From: Bradyrhizobium sp. CCGB12
GTDB taxonomy: Bacteria; Pseudomonadota; Alphaproteobacteria; Rhizobiales; Xanthobacteraceae
Direction: 5' to 3'
Assembly: GCF_024199845.1 (NCBI RefSeq)
Contig: NZ_JANADO010000001.1
Location: forward strand, 5,456,001 to 5,520,000
Length of the DNA stretch: 64,000 nucleotides
Shown: positions 29,797-37,510 of the stretch, one piece after another
Position numbering within the stretch: position 1 is the first letter of the stretch
Layout: every line of letters begins with the position of its first letter
The notes under the pieces: model-generated
Database searches by the model: none
The model's input: the letters and a program-made list of their open reading frames with translations, nothing else
Told to the model about the DNA's origin: nothing
Position numbers and translations under genes: made by a program

Positions 29797-30015
29797 GAAA
29801 TTCGTGATGAAGGTCGCGGCCACCCTTCAGATTCTGATCGGAGCCGTTTCGGAACCACGCTCGATGAGAGTGCTACTGGTCCGAGGGCGAGCGCTTCGAT
29901 CACTTACCTGTGTCACTCGGTTGGCGCAGCGCAATTTTGTTAGTCGCTGGTTCTGCAGCGAGGCGGAGCCCGAAGGTCACGCAACGCGCTTGCGAAGCGC
30001 GCTGAGAGGAAATAC

Positions 30016-30753
30016 ATGTGCGAAGACTGCCTCCCCTTCCTGCGTCGTCCGACGGCGCCATCCCGCCGTTCTCTAATGCTGTTCGCTGCTTCGGCGGCGG
30101 GCATACTGCTTGGCGGCAAGATTGCGAGCGCGGCGGACCCAACAGCGCCGCCCAAACCATGCAACTTGCTCTCGCCAAAGGCTGCGCTGAAGCGACTAAT
30201 GGAAGGCAATACGCGCTATGTTCGAGGCGTGGCGCGTGGCGGCGACTTCAGGCACGAACGCAAAGCTCTGGTCGGCGGTCAAAATCCATATGCGGCAGTC
30301 CTAACCTGCGCCGATTCACGAATTGTCCCTGAGTATGTTTTCAATAGCGGGCTTGGCGATCTGTTCGTTTGCCGCGTGGCTGGCAATTGCGCCAACGATG
30401 AGACCATCGCCAGCATGGAATATGCGGTGCACGTGCTGAAGACGCCGCTAATCCTGGTCCTCGGCCATGATCGCTGCGGCGCCATCGGTGCCGCCATCGA
30501 ATCCTTAGAGGATGACACTATTCTGCCCGGGCACATTCCATCGCTCGTTGCTGCACTTGCGCCCGCGGTAAAGGCTTCTTCGCAGGAGAGCGGGGATGCA
30601 CTCGCCAATGCGATCCGGCAAAATGTGGCTGAGAACGTCTATAAGCTCATGTCAGCAGCCCCGCTTCTGAAGATGGCAATCGAACAGAACAGGCTGAAGG
30701 TGGTCGGGGGTCTTTATCGGCTCGAGACCGGCAGAGTCGATCTGCTGAGCTGA
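30016..30753 (+). CDS. Beta-class carbonic anhydrase with Tat-type signal peptide
   Basis: A protein of 245 residues that would interconvert carbon dioxide and bicarbonate. The zinc ligands are visible as CADSR (Cys and the Asp-Arg pair, about residue 97) and LGHDRCGAI (His and Cys, about 155). The N-terminus has SRRSLMLFAASAAGILLGG, a twin-arginine motif followed by a hydrophobic stretch and an Ala-rich cleavage region, so the enzyme should be exported folded. The start at 30016 with GAGAGGAA ahead keeps the RR pair; a later ATG would lose it. A periplasmic beta-carbonic anhydrase could help carbon dioxide and pH balance at the bacteroid surface. A MerR-type promoter lies upstream. Confidence 0.9.
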   Translation: MCEDCLPFLRRPTAPSRRSLMLFAASAAGILLGGKIASAADPTAPPKPCNLLSPKAALKRLMEGNTRYVRGVARGGDFRHERKALVGGQNPYAAVLTCADSRIVPEYVFNSGLGDLFVCRVAGNCANDETIASMEYAVHVLKTPLILVLGHDRCGAIGAAIESLEDDTILPGHIPSLVAALAPAVKASSQESGDALANAIRQNVAENVYKLMSAAPLLKMAIEQNRLKVVGGLYRLETGRVDLLS

Positions 30754-31250
30754 CGGTCGTGCAAGTCGAGCCGCCGCAGGTGGCCAAGATATCGAGCCAA
30801 CTGAAATCAATGTATAGCGCAGCGTCCATTGGATTGACCTGACAAATCGCTTTAGACGAGAATGTTACGAAGGGCTGGCCGCTTCCTAGAGCACGGGCCA
30901 GCCAGTCGTCAGCGCGGCACGACCGTTCTCGTGATGTACCATCCAGATGAGCAGAGCTCGTCATGCCCCTCACGACAATTCTTCAATCGGAGACCTTGCC
31001 GGTAAGTCGCCTGTTCGCTCGGACCATCTGATGCCGTTCTTGGCCAAAAGGGCCCTGTCTCGCTCAAGATCGCCGAATATACCTGGCATTGGTATAGCAA
31101 ACGAGAAGGTTCGATATAGTGTGAAGGTTCATGTCGACTAAGCAAACCGCGCGAGCTTCCAGAACAGATTAGCTAGGAAGTTACAGACGATCTTGGCGAC
31201 TCTGAGCGCCAGTACGTTTAGTAATTTTGTGCAGCCGCTCGCGAAAGGCC

Positions 31251-31281
31251 TTGAATCACACGTAACGTCACATTGTACAAT
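31251..31281 (+). promoter_or_regulatory. MerR-type promoter (copy E)
   Basis: TTGAAT, 19 bases (with CACACGTAACGTCAC in it), TACAAT. Both hexamers are close to consensus. It faces the short frame at 31318-31449. Confidence 0.5.
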
Positions 31282-31317
31282 CTTGAACGAAGTCGCGAAC
31301 ATCGAGGAGAGCGGGCT

Positions 31318-31449
31318 ATGCGAAGCGAGATGGCGTTGGACGGAACTCGAAAGCATATGACGCAAAAACTGAAAATCCTCAGCGAAGCATGCCATGCCCT
31401 GACGCTAAGGAGTAGTCTGCGCGGCGCCAGACACGCGAGCGAATACTGA
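31318..31449 (+). CDS. Possible small protein, 43 residues, behind promoter E
   Basis: ATG at 31318 follows GAGGAGAG with about 8 bases spacing and lies about 37 bases after the -10 element. The peptide begins MRSEMALDGTRKHM and is basic with no signal sequence or motif. Its support is purely positional. Confidence 0.3.
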   Translation: MRSEMALDGTRKHMTQKLKILSEACHALTLRSSLRGARHASEY

Positions 31450-31657
31450 CCAAGTTGCCCGCCTTGTCGCGTGTGCCGATTGCGAAGGCTATTCTCGTCT
31501 TCAGCAGCGATGGAGGCGATACCAAATTTAAGTCGAATGTCGATTTGGCATTAGAATTTGCGGCACCTCCTGACCGCAAATAAGCCGTTGGCAGCCCTCT
31601 CTTTGCCGACGCTTGGTGCGATGTGTAGCAGCATCGCTCCGTTCCAGACTGACTTTA

Positions 31658-31691
31658 GCCCGGCCTCAGAAAATGAGGCCGGGCCTTTTTT
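31658..31691 (+). terminator. Strong rho-independent terminator without an obvious gene
   Basis: A perfect 11-base stem GCCCGGCCTCA / TGAGGCCGGGC closes a GAAAA loop and is followed by C and six T residues. No intact plus-strand gene ends before it, so it probably marks a lost gene or an unannotated RNA starting near promoter E. Confidence 0.85.
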
Positions 31692-32122
31692 GCTTACTGG
31701 CGGTACGATGCTTCCTATGTCGACGCCGCAACTGCTCTCCAGGTTGGGCTTACAGCGGCGAGTTCGCGAAAGGGTCGCTCCGCTTCGTTGGCTTACGGCG
31801 CCGCAAAAGACTCCCGCAAGAGTTAAAGGACGCAGCTGAGCAGCCCGGCTATTGCCAGCTTGGCTGTACCACCCATCCCTTCGCCCTCAGCAGTAAACCG
31901 CCAGGGGAGCGCATCATCGAACCTCTGTCGGAGCAGTCTAGCAAGCCCGCGCAAGGGCTATCACCATGGCTGGAGCGGGTCGTCATTGTTCCGCGCAACG
32001 TTTCACTAGCACGATAAAGCCGCCATCAGAGAAGGCAGCCTCAAGCAAGTTTCAGCCCTTCTGTCACGCCTCGAGACGTTAGAGGACGAAACTTCTGCAC
32101 CAATTCAGAGATGGAATTTCGC

Positions 32123-32770
32123 TCAAAAACGCTTATTCTTGAGCAAGACGTCGCCCTCAACTTCGCGTGGATAGTGAGTCGCCACTTCGAAGAGAGGTAA
32201 TAGATCGAGAATGGCTCGCAAGGACAACTGCCCTTCGTAGAGCTCCCGGTCGCTGTATTCCGTGTAGAGGAAGCGCGTGTTGCTCAACGTCTGCGTCCCT
32301 CCAGCGATGACATCAGACTCGGCTCCTTGCACATCCATCCAGATCAAATCAATATTGTGCAGCCCGGCTTCGCTGCACCAGTCGTCCAGCCTTCGCGTTT
32401 CAACTGAGATGGGGTTGTCGAAGCGGACCCAATCATATTCAGTGAGATGGTTTTTGGGTCGGCGAATTGAGCCAGAGAGGTCCCATTCTTTTGCATCTCC
32501 TTCTCCATTACTTGGATGGAAATCCACCTTCCCATTTCGATGGCTGACCGCGATTTCGAAGAGATTGACCTTGTCGAGATACGGACCCATGTTCTTCTTG
32601 AATCGAGCGCTCGCTCGGGGATCCGGCTCAAAGCAGTATAGTTGGGCGCCTGAACACAGTTCGAGAAACTGTTTCGCGTCCGTTCCATCGTTGCAACCGA
32701 TGTCCAGGATAACCGGATTTGGCTTCTGAAGCAGCGAAAGGATATGCTGATGTTCGTCGACTTTTTCCAT
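32123..32770 (-). CDS. FkbM-family methyltransferase, possible NoeI
   Basis: A SAM-dependent methyltransferase of 215 residues. Motif I is VILDIGCNDGTDAKQFLEL (about 20-38). LYCFEPDPRAS (about 44) and DLIWMDVQGAESDVI (about 140) are typical FkbM blocks. The family methylates hydroxyl groups of sugars and polyketides. In rhizobia NoeI is an FkbM-like enzyme that 2-O-methylates the fucose of Nod factors. As nodZ and a NoeE-like gene are in this window, a NoeI role is plausible, but similarity to other FkbM enzymes would look the same to the eye. A 14-base direct repeat lies upstream (32841-32873). It is monocistronic. Confidence 0.75.
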   Translation of the reverse strand: MEKVDEHQHILSLLQKPNPVILDIGCNDGTDAKQFLELCSGAQLYCFEPDPRASARFKKNMGPYLDKVNLFEIAVSHRNGKVDFHPSNGEGDAKEWDLSGSIRRPKNHLTEYDWVRFDNPISVETRRLDDWCSEAGLHNIDLIWMDVQGAESDVIAGGTQTLSNTRFLYTEYSDRELYEGQLSLRAILDLLPLFEVATHYPREVEGDVLLKNKRF

Positions 32771-32840
32771 TGGCGCGGTGATCCACTGAAGCTTCCCTCT
32801 TCTAAAGCGGAATCACACGCGATGCGCCACGATGCAACGC

Positions 32841-32873
32841 ATATCAACGTATATAGTCTATATCAACGTATAT
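32841..32873. repeat. Two 14-base direct repeats upstream of the FkbM gene
   Basis: ATATCAACGTATAT occurs at 32841-32854 and again at 32860-32873, a 19-base period that places both on nearly the same DNA face. They lie 70-100 bases before the start of the minus-strand methyltransferase gene, where an operator is expected. Confidence 0.55.
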
Positions 32874-33431
32874 GATCGCAATGTCGGCCTGACAGCCCAG
32901 CATGGTCCTTGTAGCTACGTCACCTGTTTTCGAGAAGCCAAGGTCGAGTTGCGCGCTGGCGATTTATCTATCGTGACATCAAGTCATTGACAGCACCGAT
33001 TTCACGCGCCGGACAACCGCATTGACCAGAAGGCCTGTGCTCAGTACGACAAAGGCCATCATAACCTGCCCACCGGCGCGGATGCCGCGCAAGAAGGCGA
33101 TTTGTTCCTACGGCCGCGCGGCGTTATCGACGATACCCGCCAGCGCGCAACTCAAATGGTCGATCCACCCCATCTATCCCGATCAAGGTCAATCACCGGC
33201 ATGCTGAAGCCGCAGCTCGACAGGCATGATGTGTCAGTGGCGCGTGAACGTGAGGCCAGCCCAACCGCGGCCAATGCAATGCCACAATTGCAAGGCGACG
33301 TGCCGACTAATCGGCGACATCGAGCCAATCGACGCCTGCCTGTACTTCCATCAAAAGCGTTTGCTTTGCGTATGGATTGGCGGAGGTGTTACGCGAAGCA
33401 GAATTGCGCACTGGATTATCTCTCCAGCACA
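32874..33431. other. Intergenic, no gene supported
   Basis: About 560 bases with overlapping short frames on both strands and no motifs. Confidence 0.35.
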
Positions 33432-33851
33432 TCACGATCGCGCCTGCATCTGTGCAAGCAAGATAGCTGCCTCGGAAGGTCCCAACCCAACGATGCCTAC
33501 GAAGCCGGGTGGCGGCATCGGAATATCCCGATTAATGGGCTTCCAAAGATGCAGGCAGTACCGACTGTTATTCACGTATTGCGAATGGGGCGGATGCAGC
33601 TGCATCACACATTCCTCTTCGTCCCAAAACAGGTCCTTAACGAAACACATCTCGTCCCAATTTGGACAACGCCGTGGCGTCGAGACGGAGACATGCTCCC
33701 AGCCTGGGCGGACCAGTGCGGTGATGTTGAGCTTACAGCCACAGGGCCCTTGCACAAGAAAATGGCCACAAGGACCTGATCCAGGAGCACTCGCAAGTCG
33801 GCCAGATCGTATGCGCCCCGTCTCAAGCTTTTCTATGATCTGCGATCGCAC
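33432..33851 (-). CDS. Small conserved hypothetical protein, phage-like (DUF7694-type motif)
   Basis: A protein of 139 residues starting with GTG at 33851, chosen because AAAGGAG lies about 6 bases upstream. The middle reads PNWDEMCFVKDLFWDEEE, then QLHPPHSQYVNN and YCLHLWKP, a pattern I associate with small phage or plasmid proteins now called DUF7694. The last 30 residues are hydrophobic and Gly/Pro-rich (MPPPGFVGIVGLGP). Codon use supports a real gene. The function is unknown. It is probably left from a prophage or conjugative element, and no other phage gene is seen beside it. Confidence 0.6.
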   Translation of the reverse strand: MRSQIIEKLETGRIRSGRLASAPGSGPCGHFLVQGPCGCKLNITALVRPGWEHVSVSTPRRCPNWDEMCFVKDLFWDEEECVMQLHPPHSQYVNNSRYCLHLWKPINRDIPMPPPGFVGIVGLGPSEAAILLAQMQARS

Positions 33852-35119
33852 ACTCGCTCCTTTGGTCGGCGCATATCGTTGAATCCCGCATAGATGACGT
33901 TATTCGCCATCTTACCAAGAGGCTCCGGCTGCGCCTCAGCCCCAAACTCAGGCACTATCGCCCGGGATACCGACGCATCTTAAACCACCAGCTAAGAGTG
34001 GTTGATGTCGATCATCACCCACTCCAATGACGTCTATCGAACTCTGATGGCTTCTCTCCACATTCCACGAAGCCTCTCATCGTCACACCGAGACGGTGCT
34101 TGCACGTTTGCGCCACATCGCCTGCTGTCAGGTGCCAGTTGCTGCACGACAGCGTGAGCTTGATGGGGCTTTTGTCATACAATGAGCGTGACCGACGAGC
34201 GCCTACCGGTTCAGTAGTAGAGAGAGACGCTACATTATGTCGCTAACCATCCCTGGTCCATTCAAGACCTGGCAACGTAATTGGTAGCAACGGAACTCCT
34301 ATCTGGTCCCCTCACCCAGTTTGGTCGCAAACACGATGATAGCTCATCGATCGTGCCTCCCAATGTAAGTTGGTCGTTCGAATGCCCTCGCTGCCCCCCC
34401 GAGCCTGAAACAGTGACAATAAGTCATCTGTGTGGCGCCACGAATATTTTACGCTTGGTGCCGACGAGCGCTTCCATCGTCTGTGCAGACAGTCACTAGC
34501 TCCTTGAAGATTTGCTCTGCCTTGACGCGAGACTTTCCAGGATAGGGAGGATCGCCTCAGCTTTAACTTCTTGTCCGACCGACTCGTCGCGACCCCGCGC
34601 AGTAACTCATGAGTCGCTCTGGAAACGCATCCCTCCAAGTTTATCGTCTCCGATCGCCAACCGTGTCCAGAGTAATGTGGCGCAAGATTGCGCGCAGATC
34701 AGTAGTAAAGCCGTTGGATTTCGGCACCGCGCTGCAGTGTGACAAGACCGCGCGTTGAGTATTCACAAGAAGTGTTTAACCGCAACTGATCGCTCTAATA
34801 GCCAACGCTCGGCCGGGTATAGCCGGCTGTTGATGCGTTCGCCCGGCCTCAGACTGTAACTTGCTTGGCATGCTCAAATTGAGCGCGGCTATATCTTTGA
34901 GGGGCAATACTGCAACTGGCCCGATTCTCGCAGGAGCGTCGACTAACCTGTCGAGTGTGATTGAGTTCGAACGTTGACTTATCCTGCAGCGATCGCCGAT
35001 GCACGACGCAAGCGTCACTTACCGATATATCCGAGGCGGCAGTGGCGATCTCTACGGCCCCACAACACGGTCCATTTCATTCTGGCGTGGAGCTCCCAAC
35101 TACAGGTGAACGACTGGCG
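33852..35119. other. Long intergenic stretch, no gene supported
   Basis: About 1.27 kb. Only short frames without ribosome binding sites or motifs were seen. Confidence 0.4.
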
Positions 35120-35374
35120 ATGACCCTTCAATTTCACCGAGCCGTCGAGCACCTGGAAGTATGGAGCGCAACTGGCCGTAGTTTCTCATTTGTGATCACC
35201 TATGCGACCCCGACCGGCCCCGGCTTTCACGGACGTTCCGGCTATGTGGCGTCGTGGCGACCGCTTGGCGATAGCCGTGGCGCCATAAAAATCGGTGGTT
35301 CGCCCTTCCGAACGTTCGCCACGGCTGAGGGGGCTTGCAATAGGATGCTCGAATACCTGACGGGGGACAACTGA
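35120..35374 (+). CDS. Small hypothetical protein, 84 residues
   Basis: The start at 35120 gives MTLQFHRAVEHLEVWSATG and an AGGTGA lies about 11 bases ahead; the frame opens further upstream but loses coding character. The protein alternates strand-forming stretches (SFSFVITYATP, GYVASWRP, IKIGGSPFRTF) with a final helix (AEGACNRMLEYL), so it is probably a compact alpha/beta domain. I recall similar rhizobial island proteins but no function. No neighbour forms an operon with it. Confidence 0.55.
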   Translation: MTLQFHRAVEHLEVWSATGRSFSFVITYATPTGPGFHGRSGYVASWRPLGDSRGAIKIGGSPFRTFATAEGACNRMLEYLTGDN

Positions 35375-35502
35375 TGTGATGCTGAACAAGTGCGCCGTGC
35401 TACGGAGCCTTGACCAAGAATGTCCTGCAGCCTTTGGCGCTCGAGGACACCTTCCTGGAATGTCTCACCAGCAGACTTCTCGCCCAGCCGCCATCAAGCT
35501 GC

Positions 35503-36120
35503 GAGAACATCCTTAAACATTGCCGCATTGCTTGAGCGCCTTTCGGCCGATAGCTCCCAGCGAATGAGGAGAAGCTAAGCCGTGCAGGCATACTTCTGTT
35601 TGAAAGGACGCCTTCTCGTGTCGGTGATGTCCGGCTTAGGACGTCTATGTCGATAACCCGACAATGGCGTAGCTAAATCACTCTGCCGGCCGGCTCAGAC
35701 GCCGCTTTTCTCAGCGCTGTGACGTTCTTCGCATGGCATGCCGATTGCCGATGATGACCGTAGCCGCCAATGCGACGCAGGTCTCGCTGGAGCCAACTCA
35801 GCAGCATATGTCGCCATGGCTCTTGATCAGTGTAGGAAGAACGCTGCCCCATGAGACAACCGACGCTCAAACGCAACACCGCCTATTGCAGATCACATGG
35901 CAATGATTCGCGACCGAGGAGGGTTTGGAACTACGGGCTGATTGCAGCGCTCCTTTTTAATGCGCTGCTCTGGGCTGGGATATGGCGGGCAGTCGCGATG
36001 CTCTTTCACTGAAATGCTCTTCAAAACTTGCAGCCCGGATGTCCGTGAAGCTGCCAAACTGCTAGCGGCCTCAAGGCCCGAGTTGGTCGACGCGCCGCTT
36101 TTCCGGATGCCAAGGCTTCA
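35503..36120 (+). repeat. Repeat unit copy 1 (leader plus small membrane protein), with a 239-base insert
   Basis: Bases 35503-35586 match the leader at 53807-53885 (minus strand), for example GCGAATGAGGAGAAGCTAA. Homology stops at 35587, resumes at 35826 with CAGTGTAGGAAGAACG, and continues to about 36120. The intervening 239 bases are absent from the other copy. Confidence 0.7.
35851..36012 (+). CDS. Small single-span membrane protein, copy 1 (53 residues)
   Basis: A frame of 53 codons begins MRQPTLKRNTAYCRSH. It has an Arg-rich middle and one membrane span (GLIAALLFNALLWAGIW) near the C-terminus, and ends VAMLFH. A paralogue of the same length lies at 53606-53767, with the span almost unchanged; several differences are at third positions. 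AGGAAGA lies upstream of the ATG in both copies. It looks like a tail-anchored small membrane protein of unknown function. A second frame through the same bases is also conserved between copies, so coding status needs testing. Confidence 0.45.
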   Translation: MRQPTLKRNTAYCRSHGNDSRPRRVWNYGLIAALLFNALLWAGIWRAVAMLFH

Positions 36121-37219
36121 CGCCTCTTGGAAGAAGGTGCGTACGTAGCCAGCAAACGGTCGATTAAGCGACTGGTTCACCATCCAATTCCGGTCGGAGG
36201 GCACAAACCGAGGGCGCGACCAGCTAGCGGCGGAAGTCTGATCACCGGTCAGTTCCGCGGTCGTGAGCCAGGGCGCCAACCTCGCCGTCGTCGGCGACCC
36301 GCTCGAGGCTCTGTCGGGAAGCTGCGGAGCACTAGAACTCTGGGCTTAGGTCTGGCTCGCGCCACTTCATGCACGCTACCAGTTTTGGGCGGCCGCACTA
36401 GCACGTCATACTCTTTGGCGAACTTGAACAGCCACTCTCGATCTTCGCTCCCAACAAAGATGCCATCAGTTCGCGTTGCTTCCGCACGGCCGCGCCAATG
36501 ATCGCGATTTACAACTTACTCTTTATGGCGCTGTGCATGCAACAAATGCGACGCCGGTGCTCCGTACCTTTACATAATCTGGTTTGCCGCAACGCGACTC
36601 CGTCCGAGATGCGCTCGGCGCAAACACTCTCCCTCGTAGTGATCGCAACATTCCGTCGCGTTCTGATCAAATGCTATGTGTACTTCGCGACGCTCTCGAT
36701 AGCATCACGGCTTTTCGACACGAGATCGCCACAACGCCCTGCCCCCAGTCCGACAGAGCGCGCCAGGCTTCATTGCCGTTCCGTCAAAGTGAGATGAAAT
36801 CGCCCAGCAGGCACATGCCGCCTCAGATTCGCGCCGGAACGCTCTTTTAAAAGGTCCTCCACGGCTTCGTCGGATAAGCCGCGTCGCGACGCCCCGAATT
36901 GATCGAGACTCCGAAGTCGAAGACCAGACGCCTCTGCCTGCGCACCCACTGTTTCCGATGACCACACTTCGCGACCATGATCTGGCGGTCGCCAGCAGCC
37001 AGCCGATGGCAAACGGTACCGGAGACGTGTGAAGCCCGCGCGCGCACAAATGGTCGGCAGATATTTACAATCCACTCGGGCGGACGTCACGAGGCTTGGC
37101 CATGCGTTGCGGCTCGGATCAGATGTCTCCCCATTTGGCGTGTGTCCAATCGGCCAGGAGGATGCGGCCGCGATGTTGAAGGGTTGACGAAACGATTGTT
37201 TTGCAGGAAGTTGATTCCG

Positions 37220-37392
37220 TCCGAGGTTCTCTGGGTCTCGCTTGATCCGGAGCTAAGAGGGAAGCCGGTGTGATGCCGGCGCTGCCCCCGCAACTGTAAG
37301 CGGCGAGCCGCTGTCCAATATTGTCACTGAGGCCGGTTGGCTTCGGGAAGGCCGGACAGCAGCGATGATCCGCGAGCCAGGAGACCTGCCCC
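37220..37392 (+). promoter_or_regulatory. Cobalamin (AdoCbl) riboswitch upstream of metE
   Basis: The core is unmistakable: GGGAAGCCGGTGTGATGCCGG near 37259, then GCTGCCCCCGCAACTGTAAGC, and the closing B12 box GAGCCAGGAGACCTGCC at 37374-37390. Downstream, CCACGGG...CCCGGTGG can pair and may be part of the expression platform. Such elements shut off B12-independent methionine synthase when cobalamin is plentiful. It lies about 120 bases before the metE start, on the same strand. Confidence 0.93.
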
Positions 37393-37510
37393 GGCAACGA
37401 TTTCGTCCACGGGCGGGGTGTCCCGGTGGTGCGTCAAGCAGTTGCCACTGCGGCGGCCTGTACCTGCGCGCATCCACCTTCGCCTCGCCTCCAAACATGG
37501 GGTTGAAGCG

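Larger units (their letters stand above)
29017..30015. other. Intergenic with tRNA-like fragment and MerR-type promoter
   Basis: Almost 1 kb between divergent genes. It contains a tRNA 5'-half-like piece at 29172-29200 and a promoter at 29766-29796 that faces the carbonic anhydrase. The remaining frames show no motifs. Confidence 0.45.
30754..32122. other. Long intergenic stretch with promoter, short frame and orphan terminator
   Basis: About 1.37 kb. It holds a MerR-type promoter (31251-31281), a 43-residue frame directly behind it, and a strong terminator (31658-31691). Bases 31430-31582 read as a start-less coding-like fragment (LSRVPIAKAILVFSSDGGD...), possibly the end of a lost gene served by that terminator. 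Confidence 0.45.
35375..37219. other. Long intergenic stretch holding repeat copy 1
   Basis: About 1.85 kb. It contains a copy of the repeat unit shared with 53.5-54.0 kb (35503-36120) and, near 36770-37090 on the minus strand, a fragment with LSDEAVEDLLKERSG that resembles part of a phage-type integrase. The rest is empty. Confidence 0.4.

Noticed and set aside
36770..37090. Integrase-like fragment (LSDEAVEDLLKERSG)
   Set aside because: Only about 25 residues resemble a phage integrase arm; no catalytic Arg/His/Tyr region is present, so it is not listed as a gene.
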